From NCBI GenBank assembly GCA_040702975.1, contig CP159990.1:2480001-2544000 (forward strand): a stretch of DNA of 64,000 nt. Reading direction: 5' to 3'. Origin of the DNA: Roseburia hominis. GTDB taxonomy: Bacteria; Bacillota; Clostridia; Lachnospirales; Lachnospiraceae. Of the stretch, positions 1 through 8,784 are shown piece after piece (position 1 is the stretch's first letter; the number at the start of each line of letters is the position of its first letter). The notes under the pieces are model-generated. The model saw nothing but the letters and a program-made list of their open reading frames with translations, was not told the origin of the DNA and ran no database searches. The position numbers and the translations under genes were made by a program.

Positions 1-35
1 TAAGTCCGTATAACGGACAGGAAAGGAGATATACC

Positions 36-590
36 ATGGTAGTATTTGTAGTTGTTTTGTTGATTGTTCTTTTGGTGGTGGGCTGGCTTATCGGTTCGTA
101 CAACGGATTTGTCCGTCTGCGCAACAAGATGGAGGAGGCGTTTTCCGCAATGGACGTTTCGCTGAAAAAGCGGTATGATCTGATTCCGAATTACGTGGAG
201 ACGGTCAAAGGATATGCCAGACACGAGATGGAGACGCTAAACAGAGTCATAGAGGCACGAAATCGGGCGCTTGGAGCCTCCTCTCTGGAGGATCGGATTG
301 ATAAGGACAGGGAGCTTACCGGAACCATGCGTTCTATGTTTGCCTTATCCGAGAGCTATCCGGAACTTAAATCCAATGCGAATTTTATCGATCTTCAGAA
401 TCAGCTCGCGCGGATCGAGGAGGAGATTGCTGGCTCCAGGCGATATTATAACGCTGTGGTGAATCAGTTCAACACGAAGACAGAGACATTTCCGGGCAAT
501 GTACTTGCGGGAATTTTCGGATTTCAGAGGAAGCCGCTGTACGAAGTGCGCGATGAAGGGGAAAGAGAGAATATCAGGATTTCATTTTAG
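36..590 (+). CDS. lemA: LemA family protein
   Basis: This is a 184-residue LemA-family protein. One N-terminal membrane helix (about residues 3-22) is followed by the helical-bundle signature of the family (charged heptads, RYDLIPNYVETVKGYA near 45-60, NQFNT near 145). LemA proteins are membrane-anchored with a mostly soluble helical domain; their biochemical role is not settled. The start follows a strong AAGGAG 8 nt upstream, and a 6-bp perfect inverted repeat (GTCCGT/ACGGAC, 4-18) lies just before it. The stop is 12 nt from the next gene, a DUF2207 protein, which is the usual LemA partner, so the two are probably co-transcribed. Family assignment is firm; function is not. Confidence 0.93.
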   Translation: MVVFVVVLLIVLLVVGWLIGSYNGFVRLRNKMEEAFSAMDVSLKKRYDLIPNYVETVKGYARHEMETLNRVIEARNRALGASSLEDRIDKDRELTGTMRSMFALSESYPELKSNANFIDLQNQLARIEEEIAGSRRYYNAVVNQFNTKTETFPGNVLAGIFGFQRKPLYEVRDEGERENIRISF

Positions 591-602
591 TGAGGACGGG
601 AT

Positions 603-2576
603 ATGAGAATAAGAGCAAAAGGTTCAGGGAATATCCTTCTCTGGATCATCATCTTTGTAATGATCAGTAATATGGGAATCTTTAGCAGTCTTTTTGGTAC
701 ATCTGACTACAGTACGCAGATCACAGAAGACTGGTATATGACGACCGACAACTATGCGACCCGTATCGAGGTGCAGGAGGATAACAGTTACCAGGTGACA
801 GAGACGATCGACGTCGATTTTCAGAATTATCGGCATGGAATCTACCGGTACATTCCGATTAAGGGCGTGATCAGTGAGGTCAAAGAAGATGGGAAGGCTG
901 TGGATATCCCGTACTATGCTTCGATTGACCAGGTGGGATCCTCTGATCCGCTGGATCTTAGCACGGATAACGGGAATCGGGTGCTTCGGTTCGGGGAAGA
1001 AGAGCGGGAGCTGGTAGGAAAGAAGCAGTACCAATTTGAGTATCATGTCACGCCGATGACGAGCACAGGATATGAAAAGGCGTATTATAATGTGTTCCCG
1101 ACAGGCTGGAGAAATGAGATCCCGGCGGGGAGCAGTTTTACGATCCAGTTTCCCAAAGAAATAGCAGAAGAACAGCTTCGTCTGTATTACGGCGCATACG
1201 GGGAACAGTTCGCCGCTTCCGACATTGTAGATCTCAGTTGGGACGGTACGAAGGTGACCGGAATTCTTAATAAAGGACTTCCGGTTGGCTGCGGGCTTAC
1301 CTTTTATGCCGACGTGCCGAAAGGATATTTTCAGGATGTCCACACGGCAGGAGGCATCAACCTGACATTGATCCTTCTTTGCGTGGTTATTGCCGTGATC
1401 CTTCTTGTCATGTTCTTTTTGTTCGGGCGGGATCAGCAGATCATACCCTCCATTCAGTTTACCGCGCCGGAGGGGCTGGACAGCGCGGCCGTCGGCTACA
1501 TCATTGACGGAAGTGTATCGGATAAAGATGTGATGTCGCTTCTGATTTATTGGGCGGACAGAGGATATATAAAGATCAGAGAGACCAGGAAGAACACGCT
1601 GGCCTTCACCAAACTCCGGGAATTGCCACCGGATACTCCGAAATATGCCCGCACGTTTTTTGAAGGAATTTTCGGCCGGGGCGAGGGGCATATCGGAACA
1701 GAAGTGAAAACTTCCGACCTCAGATACCGTATGGTAACGACACTGGAAAAGACAAAACAGGGTCTGCACAAGAAATATTCGGGTCTGGTATATACACAGA
1801 GTTCAAAAGTGGCACGGGGTATCGCATTTGTGCTTACTATGATTCCCATTTTTGTGATGGTTGTTTCGCTGAATCGCTTTACATTTGCAAATGGGCTTGT
1901 TTATCTGCTGGCAATTCTGTATCTGGCAGGCGTGCTTTTGTTTATGTATGTGGTGGACTTCTGGTACTCCAAAGCGCCTTCTGCCAGAAAGCTGTTCGGA
2001 AGCGCTTCTGTGGCTCTGTATCTTGCGCCGCTTGTCGTACTTTTGGCCGTTTACGGTGTCCAGATGTTTTCTGGTAAGATGCTTAATCTGCTTCCGGCGC
2101 TTGTCGGCGTGGCAGTGGTCTCTGCGTTGGGAGCCGTACTGACCGGATTCATGAAGAAACGTACCGGGCAGTGTGTGAAATGGCTGGGGTATCTAGCAGG
2201 ACTTCGGGATTTTATTGTGACGGCAGAGCTTGACCGTATGAAGGTGATCGCAAAAGATACTCCGGAATTGTTCTACCATATCCTTCCCTTTGCCTATGTG
2301 TTCGGCCTTTCGGACATTCTTCTGGATAAGATGAAGGAACTGACGATTCCGGCTCCGATCTGGTACGAGACCAGAAACGGGAATCCGTATTTTGACTACT
2401 ATCTGATGCACCGCATGTTCCACACCCATATGGCTCATGTGGCCACAACGATCGCGACGCCTAAGCCATCCACTTCCTCTGGCGGAAAATCTTCCGGAGG
2501 TCTGGGAGGCGGAGGCTTCTCAGGCGGCGGATTTTCCGGCGGCGGTTTCGGCGGCGGTGGCGGCGGAAGCTGGTAA
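603..2576 (+). CDS. DUF2207 domain membrane protein with Gly-rich C-terminus
   Basis: This 657-residue membrane protein has an N-terminal signal/anchor helix (about 11-32), a roughly 200-residue extracytoplasmic DUF2207 beta-domain, a membrane helix near 253-275, a cytoplasmic section, then further helices around 405-510. The last 30 residues are almost all Gly and Ser and end in GGGGGGSW, the typical tail of the DUF2207/YciQ family. The tail follows a cytoplasmic domain. The gene lies 12 nt after lemA and has its own GAGGACGGGAT-type ribosome site. The LemA/DUF2207 pairing is widespread in Firmicutes, but no reaction is known for it. Confidence 0.9.
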   Translation: MRIRAKGSGNILLWIIIFVMISNMGIFSSLFGTSDYSTQITEDWYMTTDNYATRIEVQEDNSYQVTETIDVDFQNYRHGIYRYIPIKGVISEVKEDGKAVDIPYYASIDQVGSSDPLDLSTDNGNRVLRFGEEERELVGKKQYQFEYHVTPMTSTGYEKAYYNVFPTGWRNEIPAGSSFTIQFPKEIAEEQLRLYYGAYGEQFAASDIVDLSWDGTKVTGILNKGLPVGCGLTFYADVPKGYFQDVHTAGGINLTLILLCVVIAVILLVMFFLFGRDQQIIPSIQFTAPEGLDSAAVGYIIDGSVSDKDVMSLLIYWADRGYIKIRETRKNTLAFTKLRELPPDTPKYARTFFEGIFGRGEGHIGTEVKTSDLRYRMVTTLEKTKQGLHKKYSGLVYTQSSKVARGIAFVLTMIPIFVMVVSLNRFTFANGLVYLLAILYLAGVLLFMYVVDFWYSKAPSARKLFGSASVALYLAPLVVLLAVYGVQMFSGKMLNLLPALVGVAVVSALGAVLTGFMKKRTGQCVKWLGYLAGLRDFIVTAELDRMKVIAKDTPELFYHILPFAYVFGLSDILLDKMKELTIPAPIWYETRNGNPYFDYYLMHRMFHTHMAHVATTIATPKPSTSSGGKSSGGLGGGGFSGGGFSGGGFGGGGGGSW

Positions 2577-2593
2577 AACTTAGGCACGCCAAA

Positions 2594-2673
2594 CGGTCGA
2601 ATGGCCATACGGGGTGCCCTTGGGTATACCTTGTGAAGCGGCCGAATGGCCATACGGGGTGCCCTTGGGTATA
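2594..2673 (+). repeat. Two direct copies of a 45-bp-period repeat
   Basis: Two 35-bp segments, 2594-2628 and 2639-2673, match at 34 of 35 positions and repeat at a 45-bp period. The shared core includes GGCCATACGGGGTGCCCTTG followed by GGTATA. They lie between the DUF2207 gene and yqfC. The sequence differs from the palindromic family elsewhere in the window but has the same 45-bp unit length. Confidence 0.85.
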
Positions 2674-2724
2674 ATCTCTGCCTGCCGCACATATATTAAG
2701 AACAAAACGATATGTGGCAGGCAG

Positions 2725-3012
2725 ATGAAACGAGAAGCAGGCAAAGAGCAAAAAGTGCTGGGAAACCGCATGGCTGATGCGGCAAATATGCCGAAAGATG
2801 TTGTCCTTGGCGTCCCTATCGTGACGATTACAGGTCAGATTGAGGCGAATGTTGAAAATTATCGTGGAATTATCGAATATACCGATGTACTGGTGCGGAT
2901 TCAAAGCAAGAGCGGACAGATAAAGATCAGTGGCAGGAACCTTAAGATTTCCTACTATACGAATGATGAGATGAAGATTACCGGGCGTATTGAGCGGGTA
3001 GATTACATCTAA
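2725..3012 (+). CDS. yqfC: Sporulation protein YqfC (YabP/YqfC family)
   Basis: This is a 95-residue YabP/YqfC-family protein, small and beta-rich, with the family-like segments ENYRGIIEYTD and IRIQSKSGQIKISG-type strands. The open frame extends upstream to 2614, but that extension translates the 45-bp repeats. The ATG at 2725, preceded by GGCAGGCAG, gives a protein of family length, so it was chosen. It is followed at 17 nt by yqfD, the order found in many endospore formers. YqfC is expressed in the mother cell in Bacillus and its mechanism is unknown. The start is somewhat uncertain because the ribosome site is weak. Confidence 0.88.
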   Translation: MKREAGKEQKVLGNRMADAANMPKDVVLGVPIVTITGQIEANVENYRGIIEYTDVLVRIQSKSGQIKISGRNLKISYYTNDEMKITGRIERVDYI

Positions 3013-3029
3013 GGAAAGGACAGGAGAAT

Positions 3030-4280
3030 ATGCTGATTGCACTTTTAAGATATTTGACCGGGTATCTTCGGATACAGATCAGGGGCTATTCACCGGAACG
3101 TTTTCTGAATCTATGCAGTCATCATGGAATCTATCTATGGGATCTGATGCCCGCAGACGGGGCATATGAGATGAATATCAGCGTCAAAGGCTTCCGGCGC
3201 CTGCGGCCGATCGTCCGCAAGACTCAGATACGGGTTGCGATCAAAGAGCGCCGCGGCCTGCCTTTTTTTTTACACAAATATCGAAAGCGGAAACTATTTT
3301 TTGCAGGAGGCGTCCTGTGTCTTGGCGTGATCTATTTTCTCTCCTTTTTTATCTGGAATATTCATATTGAGGGAAATCAGGCACGCACTGACGAGACGAT
3401 CCTGGAATTTCTGGAAGAGCAGGGAATCACTCACGGCATGCCAAAATCCGGCGTTGACTGTCAGCAGATCGTAAAAGATATCCGAAAAGAATACGACGAC
3501 ATTATCTGGGTCTCCGCGCACATCAAAGGGACGCGGCTTCTGATACAGGTAAAGGAAAACAGCGATACCATTACAGAGCCCGGAGAGGAGGTAAGGGAGG
3601 TACAGCCAGTCGATCTGGTCGCCTCGGAAGATGGAGTGATCCTCGAACTGATTACCCGAAAAGGGGTTCCTCAGGTCCATGAAGGTGATGAGGTAAAAAA
3701 AGGTGATCTGCTGGTCGCGGGAAATGTTCCCGTCTTAAACGATGCCGGGGAAATCATCGATTATCAATATCATGAGGCAGATGCCAGAATCGTGGCAAAG
3801 ACGCAGATGACATATCAGGACCTTGTTCCGCTCACCTATGAGAAGAAGAACTGGACCGGGAAGAAGCGCTATCGCTTTTTTCTTTCCACTCCCAAAAAAC
3901 TGTATAAAATAATCGTGCCTGGGACCTCTTTTCCACATTCCGTGCGGGAGGTACGGCAATTTACGCCCCGAATCGGGGAACATTTCTATCTTCCTTTTAC
4001 TTTGGGGTGGGAAGTAGTGCGGGAATACAGGCCGGAAGAGAAAAAATACACAGACGACCGTATTCAGGAGCAATTAACCCTGAGATTTCAGAAATTTTGC
4101 CAGAATTTAGAGAAAAAAGGGGTTCAAATTTTGCAGAATGATGTTAAAATATACAAGGAGAGCAAGCAGGCATCTGCGAAGGGCATTTTGATTCTTTCAC
4201 AGGAGATCGGTAAGGCAAGTGCCGCCAACAAGAAGACAGCAGATGTCACAGATGCTAAGGAAGAGCAGGAAGGAAATTAA
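3030..4280 (+). CDS. yqfD: Sporulation protein YqfD
   Basis: This is a 416-residue YqfD-family sporulation protein. A cytoplasmic N-terminal domain (1-88) precedes one membrane helix (about 89-109), and a large extracytoplasmic domain follows that starts with a POTRA-like section (IHIEGNQARTDETILEFL) and contains a beta-rich middle. The C-terminal tail (390-416) is charged and low-complexity. The ATG follows AAGGACAGGAGA. It sits between yqfC and phoH with gaps of 17 and 3 nt, so it is almost certainly in the same transcript. The family is linked to mother-cell sporulation in Firmicutes; its molecular role is unknown. Confidence 0.92.
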   Translation: MLIALLRYLTGYLRIQIRGYSPERFLNLCSHHGIYLWDLMPADGAYEMNISVKGFRRLRPIVRKTQIRVAIKERRGLPFFLHKYRKRKLFFAGGVLCLGVIYFLSFFIWNIHIEGNQARTDETILEFLEEQGITHGMPKSGVDCQQIVKDIRKEYDDIIWVSAHIKGTRLLIQVKENSDTITEPGEEVREVQPVDLVASEDGVILELITRKGVPQVHEGDEVKKGDLLVAGNVPVLNDAGEIIDYQYHEADARIVAKTQMTYQDLVPLTYEKKNWTGKKRYRFFLSTPKKLYKIIVPGTSFPHSVREVRQFTPRIGEHFYLPFTLGWEVVREYRPEEKKYTDDRIQEQLTLRFQKFCQNLEKKGVQILQNDVKIYKESKQASAKGILILSQEIGKASAANKKTADVTDAKEEQEGN

Positions 4281-4283
4281 TAT

Positions 4284-5291
4284 ATGGGAATTCTGGAAAC
4301 AGTGATCGAGATACCGGCAGAGCATGAAGGTAATGTATTCGGTCAGTTTGATATGTTCGCGAAGAAGATCGAACGCACCCTCCATGTCACCTTGATCGCC
4401 CGCGACGGGCAGGTTAAGATTCTGGGAGATTCGAGGAATGTAGAGCGGGCAAAACGTTCGCTTGAAGCGCTTACAGAGCTTTCAAAAAGAGGAAATGAGA
4501 TTCAGGAACAGAATGTGGATTATATCCTTTCCCTGAACATGGAAGACAGTACGGAAGATGTGCTGGAGATGGATAAGGATCTCATTTGTCACACCTTGCA
4601 GGGGAAACCGATCAAGCCCAAGACGCTGGGGCAGAAAAAATATGTGGATGCGATCCGGGAAGGAATGATCACCTTCGGGCTGGGTCCTGCAGGTACCGGC
4701 AAGACTTATCTGGCGATGGCCATGGCGATCACCGCATTTAAGAGAAATGAAGTCGGGCGGATCATTTTGACGCGGCCCGCGATCGAGGCAGGGGAAAAGC
4801 TGGGATTCCTCCCCGGCGATCTGCAGAGCAAGATCGATCCTTATCTGCGGCCGCTGTATGATGCACTCTATCAGATCATGGGAGCGGAGAGCTTTATCAA
4901 AAATTCAGAAAAAGGACTTATAGAGGTAGCGCCTCTGGCTTATATGAGAGGACGTACACTGGATAACGCCTTCATTATTCTTGATGAGGCACAGAATACG
5001 ACGCCGGCGCAGATGAAGATGTTCCTGACCCGAATCGGGTTTGGATCCAAGGTCGTCATCACCGGAGACTCCACACAGAAGGACCTCCCGTCCGGGCAGG
5101 TATCCGGTTTGGACGTGGCGGTGAATGTAGTGAAGAATATTGAGGGAATTACGATCTGTCGTCTGACCAGCCGCGATGTGGTGCGGCACCCTCTGGTACA
5201 GCGGATCGTGAAAGCCTATGAAGAATATGAGCAAAAGAATGAGCAGAAAAAATCCCGGCCAAGGGATAGAAGGAAACGAAACGAACGATGA
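4284..5291 (+). CDS. phoH: PhoH-like ATPase
   Basis: This is a 335-residue PhoH/YbeZ-type P-loop ATPase. The N-terminal section (20-70) resembles a KH-like RNA-binding module. The ATPase core carries Walker A GPAGTGKT (134-141) and a Walker B DEAQ (234-237) of the superfamily 1 helicase-like type. The C-terminus is basic, ending in a Lys/Arg run. The stop overlaps the ybeY start by 4 nt (ATGA). YbeZ and YbeY are functionally associated in bacteria, and the basic tail and adjacency fit a role in RNA processing, although the exact activity is inferred. Confidence 0.95.
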   Translation: MGILETVIEIPAEHEGNVFGQFDMFAKKIERTLHVTLIARDGQVKILGDSRNVERAKRSLEALTELSKRGNEIQEQNVDYILSLNMEDSTEDVLEMDKDLICHTLQGKPIKPKTLGQKKYVDAIREGMITFGLGPAGTGKTYLAMAMAITAFKRNEVGRIILTRPAIEAGEKLGFLPGDLQSKIDPYLRPLYDALYQIMGAESFIKNSEKGLIEVAPLAYMRGRTLDNAFIILDEAQNTTPAQMKMFLTRIGFGSKVVITGDSTQKDLPSGQVSGLDVAVNVVKNIEGITICRLTSRDVVRHPLVQRIVKAYEEYEQKNEQKKSRPRDRRKRNER

Positions 5292-5782
5292 GACTATTTT
5301 TAGAAGAAGAAGGAGAGGTACGGCTTCCTCTCGATACGTTTGAGACAGCGGTGCAGGTGGCGGAGGCGGTACTGGATTATGAAAACTGCCCCTATGAGGC
5401 GCAGGTAGAGCTTCTGCTCACTGAAAATGAGGAGATTCGCGAGATGAACCGCGAGTTCCGCCAGATCGATCGGGCGACTGATGTACTGTCATTCCCCATG
5501 ATCGAGTATGAAAAAGCCGGAGAATTTGCATTTCTGGAGGAAGCGCCGGAATGCTTCGATCCCGACAGCGGCGAACTGATGCTTGGGAATATCGTGATCT
5601 CTAAAGAAAAGGTCATCTCCCAGGCTGAGGAATATGGGCACAGCCTGAAACGGGAATATGCATTTTTGATCGCGCACAGTATGCTGCATTTATTAGGGTA
5701 CGATCATATGGAAGAAGAGGAGCGTGCCGTTATGGAGAAAAAACAGCGGGAGATCTTAGATCGGATCGGGATCACCCGATAA
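5288..5782 (+). CDS. ybeY: Endoribonuclease YbeY, rRNA maturation factor
   Basis: This is a 164-residue YbeY metalloprotein. The zinc-binding signature HSMLHLLGYDH is intact, with His130, His134 and His140 as ligands, and the upstream family motif ATDVLSFP is present at 63-70. The family acts in 16S rRNA 3'-end maturation and 70S ribosome quality control. Translation is coupled to phoH by a 4-nt ATGA overlap. In many Firmicutes the next genes are dgkA and era; here a polysaccharide-type flippase follows instead. Confidence 0.96.
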   Translation: MRLFLEEEGEVRLPLDTFETAVQVAEAVLDYENCPYEAQVELLLTENEEIREMNREFRQIDRATDVLSFPMIEYEKAGEFAFLEEAPECFDPDSGELMLGNIVISKEKVISQAEEYGHSLKREYAFLIAHSMLHLLGYDHMEEEERAVMEKKQREILDRIGITR

Positions 5783-5803
5783 GCGATAGGAGCGAGGTGT
5801 TTT

Positions 5804-7474
5804 ATGGCGAAGGAGAAGAAATCGTCCGGCAACAGTTTCCTCATACAGGGAGTCATACTTGCCGCGGCGGGGATTATTACAAAAATCATAGGATTTATTT
5901 ATCGAATCCCCATGCTCAACTATATGGGGCTGGAGGGACAAGGATATTATGATATTGCCTTCCAGGTCTATACGATCGCACTTACCATTTCCTCTTACAG
6001 CCTGCCGCTTGCAGTATCGAAGCTGGTTTCGGCGAGAGTGGCAAAGGGCCAGAGGAAGAATGCTTTTCGTGTATTCAAGGCCGCGATGGTCTTTGCCCTG
6101 CTATCGGGTTCTTTCATCGCACTTATTATTTTCTTTGGGGCAGATACCATAGCGACCTATGTGATGGGAGCGAAGCTGAGTTCTTATGCCCTTACGGTAC
6201 TGGCTCCGGGTCTTCTGATCGTAGCAGTTATGGGCGTTCTCAGAGGTTATTTCCAGGGACAGGGAAGTATGATCCCGACAGCGGTATCCCAGATTCTGGA
6301 GCAGATCGTGAATGCGGTAGTCAGCGTGGTGGGAGCTGCCATGCTGATGGAATATGGTAAAAAAATAGCAGAAACGAAGGGCAATGAGCTTCTTGGCTCG
6401 GCCTACTCGGCGGCAGGCGGTACCTTAGGCACAGTTGCCGGCGCCCTGATTGGGCTGATCTTTCTGATCGTGACGTACTTATCTTACCAGAAAATACAGA
6501 AACGCAGGCTACGCGCAGACAGGTCGCGCAAACGGGAAGAGTACCAGACCATTTTCAAACTTTTGATCATAACGATCATTCCGGTCGTTCTAAGTACAAC
6601 GGTATATAACATCAGCAATGTAGTGGACAGTGCCATGTTCAATAAGATCATGATCGCCCAGGGTAATACGGAGAAGATGTGCGTCAAATACCTGGGGCAA
6701 CTGGGACAGTATTACACCTTATTTAATGTGCCGCTTGCCGTGGCAAATGCGCTGGGTTCCTCCATGCTGCCGGGGCTTGTCGGAGCTTACGCGAAGCACG
6801 ACAGAAAACTGGTACACAACCGCATCTATATGGCCGTGCGTTACACCATGCTGATCGCCATTCCTAGTGCGGTGGGATTCTTTGTACTGGGCAAGCCGAT
6901 CATGGATTTCATCTGGCCCAATGTGGATAATAGCATGCAGAATATGATCTGGAAGATTGGCGCGATCTCCCTGGTATTCTACTCCTTGTCTACGATTACC
7001 AATGCGGTACTGCAGGGACTGAACCGCATGATGAAGCCGGTGAAGAATGCGACTATTTCGCTTGTTCTGCATCTGGTTTCCCTGTTTATCATGCTGGTGG
7101 TATTTAAGTGGGGACTGTACGCGATCATTGCCAGCAAGATTGTATTCTCGCTTTGCATGTGCATCATGAATGCGCACGATATCCAGGAAGCCATCGGTTA
7201 TATACAGGAGAGACAGCGCACCTATGTGATTCCGGGTATCGCGTCGGTGATCATGGGAATTGCCGCTTTTCTGGTACATTTTGTGCTTGACATTTTTATC
7301 GGTGGAAGAATTGCAACTCTTGCCGCGCTCATTGTGGCGGTTCTGGTGTTTGCGGTCAGCCTGTTGAAATTAGGCGGGTTATCGGAAGATGAGATTTTGT
7401 CTCTGCCAAAGGGCGCCACGCTCGTCGGCATCTGCCGGAAATTCCACCTGATAGATGAAAAAGGATATTATTAG
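5804..7474 (+). CDS. MATE/MOP-superfamily flippase, SpoVB-like
   Basis: This is a 556-residue integral membrane protein with about 14 predicted helices and the N-terminal signature GIITKIIGFIYRIPMLNYMG of the SpoVB/MurJ-like (polysaccharide biosynthesis) branch of the MOP exporter superfamily. Such proteins flip lipid-linked cell-wall or cortex precursors across the membrane. No catalytic residue distinguishes SpoVB from general MurJ-type flippases, so the precise substrate is open. The closeness to yqfC, yqfD and the BofC-like gene favours a sporulation role, which is inference. The ATG follows GCGAGGTG 22 nt after ybeY, so read-through from the upstream operon is likely. Confidence 0.88.
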   Translation: MAKEKKSSGNSFLIQGVILAAAGIITKIIGFIYRIPMLNYMGLEGQGYYDIAFQVYTIALTISSYSLPLAVSKLVSARVAKGQRKNAFRVFKAAMVFALLSGSFIALIIFFGADTIATYVMGAKLSSYALTVLAPGLLIVAVMGVLRGYFQGQGSMIPTAVSQILEQIVNAVVSVVGAAMLMEYGKKIAETKGNELLGSAYSAAGGTLGTVAGALIGLIFLIVTYLSYQKIQKRRLRADRSRKREEYQTIFKLLIITIIPVVLSTTVYNISNVVDSAMFNKIMIAQGNTEKMCVKYLGQLGQYYTLFNVPLAVANALGSSMLPGLVGAYAKHDRKLVHNRIYMAVRYTMLIAIPSAVGFFVLGKPIMDFIWPNVDNSMQNMIWKIGAISLVFYSLSTITNAVLQGLNRMMKPVKNATISLVLHLVSLFIMLVVFKWGLYAIIASKIVFSLCMCIMNAHDIQEAIGYIQERQRTYVIPGIASVIMGIAAFLVHFVLDIFIGGRIATLAALIVAVLVFAVSLLKLGGLSEDEILSLPKGATLVGICRKFHLIDEKGYY

Positions 7475-7535
7475 AGGGTTCTATGTATAAACACGCAAAA
7501 ATCGTCGATACTGTATACAAAAAGGAGTTGTCCTT

Positions 7536-7910
7536 ATGGAGAGAAAATACAGTATCGGTATTTTTGCCGCAGCAATCGTGATCGTGGCTCTGCTGAGCTT
7601 CGCATATCAGGCAGAGTACCATTATGATCAGGAACAAATGCAAAAAGAGAGCGAATTAAAGGCTGTGAAAAAAGAAGAAGAGGAAGGATTCGTCACCACG
7701 CAGGGAGACGCCATAAAGAAAGAAATTTATTTTCTGAAAGAGCTAAATGGCTATGTTGTCGTATATCTGAGTGATCAAAAGACCGTATTCGAATATACCA
7801 ACATACCGATATCTGAACTGCCGAACGAATTGGCAGAGGAGATTCATAATGGAAAAGTGATAGACGGGACCGAAAAGTTATATGGTTTTCTGGAAAATTA
7901 CTCCAGTTGA
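7536..7910 (+). CDS. BofC C-terminal-domain-like membrane-anchored protein
   Basis: This 124-residue protein has an N-terminal membrane anchor or uncleaved signal (about 6-25), a short charged linker rich in Lys and Glu, and a C-terminal domain (about 65-124). That domain, with segments such as LNGYVVVYLSD and LYGFLENYSS, looks like the BofC C-terminal domain. BofC in Bacillus is an intermembrane-space regulator of pro-sigma-K processing, but clostridial proteins with only this domain are uncharacterised. The start has a good AAGGAGTTG site. It lies 61 nt after the flippase and 27 nt before the DUF896 gene. Confidence 0.7.
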   Translation: MERKYSIGIFAAAIVIVALLSFAYQAEYHYDQEQMQKESELKAVKKEEEEGFVTTQGDAIKKEIYFLKELNGYVVVYLSDQKTVFEYTNIPISELPNELAEEIHNGKVIDGTEKLYGFLENYSS

Positions 7911-7937
7911 CAGAAGAAGTAGGAAAGGGAACAGAAG

Positions 7938-8159
7938 ATGGACAACAAGACGATTGATCGAATTAACGAATTGTACCGCAAATCCAAAGCGGAAGGATTG
8001 ACAGAAAAAGAGAAGAAAGAACAGCAGATTCTAAGACGGGAATATGTGGAGGCGTTCAAAGCAAATCTAAGAGGCCAGCTTAACAATATTTCCATTAAGG
8101 AAAAGGACGGAAGCATTACGAATCTGGGAGAAAAGTATGGAAACAAAAAAACAAATTAG
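7938..8159 (+). CDS. DUF896 (YnzC/UPF0291) small protein
   Basis: This 73-residue protein matches the DUF896/YnzC family: an N-terminal helical hairpin beginning with DRINELYRKSKAEGLTEKE, then a conserved REYVEAFKANLRGQL segment and a short C-terminal tail. YnzC of Bacillus subtilis is an SOS-associated small helical protein of unknown function. The ATG follows GGGAACAGAAG. The last 23 nt overlap the start of the cyclo-ligase gene in another frame, which implies translational coupling. Confidence 0.9.
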   Translation: MDNKTIDRINELYRKSKAEGLTEKEKKEQQILRREYVEAFKANLRGQLNNISIKEKDGSITNLGEKYGNKKTN

Positions 8160-8784
8160 GGCGGCGGTTCTGCAAAGACGGACGGAGCTGCCCGTTTTTG
8201 ATGTGGAGGAAAAAAGCCGAAAAATCATCTGCATGATCAAGGAACATTCCTGGTTCCGGGAAGCAGAGCAGGTATTGGTGTATATTGATTTTCGAAAAGA
8301 GGTCGTAACCAGGGAACTGATCGAAAGCTGCTGGAGGCAAAAAAAATCGGTCTATGTTCCCAAAGTGAAGGTTCACTTAGGCATGCATGGCAACCGAGAT
8401 GAACGTCCACTGGACGTTCACTTAAGCATGCATGGCAACAAAAAAGCGATGCAGTTTTATCGGATCATGAGTTGGGAGGACGTCAGGCCGGGCGCGTGGG
8501 GAATCCTGGAACCGATCGAAGGACTTGCGGCGTTTTCGGGGCCGCAGGGGGCATCGTGCAGCGATACGCTGATGATTATGCCGGGAGTGGCATTTGATGA
8601 AAACCGGAACCGGATCGGTTACGGCGGCGGTTACTATGACCGGTATCTGGAGCAGTATCCATCTATCCACAAAATAGCCGCCGCATTCGAATGTCAGATT
8701 GTGAAGAAAGTGCCCGCCGAAGAGACGGATCTGAGGCCGGATTACATTATAACGGAGGAGCGTGTGATTACTCCGGATAAATAA
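8137..8784 (+). CDS. 5-formyltetrahydrofolate cyclo-ligase with in-frame repeat insertion
   Basis: This 215-residue enzyme of the FthC/MTHFS family uses ATP to convert 5-formyl-THF to 5,10-methenyl-THF. The family motifs are present: basic N-terminal RRTEL, the core MIMPGVAFDENRNRIGYGGG (glycine-rich ATP/folate site) and YYDRYL. Between VYVPKV (about 70-76) and KAMQFYRI (about 102) there is an extra stretch of about 25 residues containing MHGNRDERPLDVHLSMHGNK. The family normally passes directly between these segments. The DNA of the extra stretch is one and a half copies of the palindromic repeat found in nearby intergenic regions, inserted without breaking the frame. The gene overlaps the DUF896 gene and converges on luxS with a 17-nt overlap. 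Confidence 0.93.
   Translation: METKKQIRAAVLQRRTELPVFDVEEKSRKIICMIKEHSWFREAEQVLVYIDFRKEVVTRELIESCWRQKKSVYVPKVKVHLGMHGNRDERPLDVHLSMHGNKKAMQFYRIMSWEDVRPGAWGILEPIEGLAAFSGPQGASCSDTLMIMPGVAFDENRNRIGYGGGYYDRYLEQYPSIHKIAAAFECQIVKKVPAEETDLRPDYIITEERVITPDK
8371..8439 (-). repeat. Palindromic repeat inside the cyclo-ligase gene (one full and one partial copy)
   Basis: A full copy in reverse orientation spans 8391-8439, with core GAACGTCCACTGGACGTTC. A partial copy at 8371-8394 repeats the right part (GTTCACTTAGGCATGCATGG) at the same 45-bp period. Both are within the coding frame of the cyclo-ligase and add about 25 residues. The same sequence occurs between genes at 27004-27048. Confidence 0.92.

Noticed and set aside
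20..39. Cloning-vector-like ribosome site before lemA (AAGGAGATATACCATGG)
   Set aside because: It matches a common expression-vector leader by chance; flanking DNA is natural and continues into a normal gene pair.
624..1769. Long minus-strand open frame (381 codons) inside the DUF2207 gene
   Set aside because: It has no ribosome site and unnatural composition, and it lies opposite a well-supported gene; a shadow frame.
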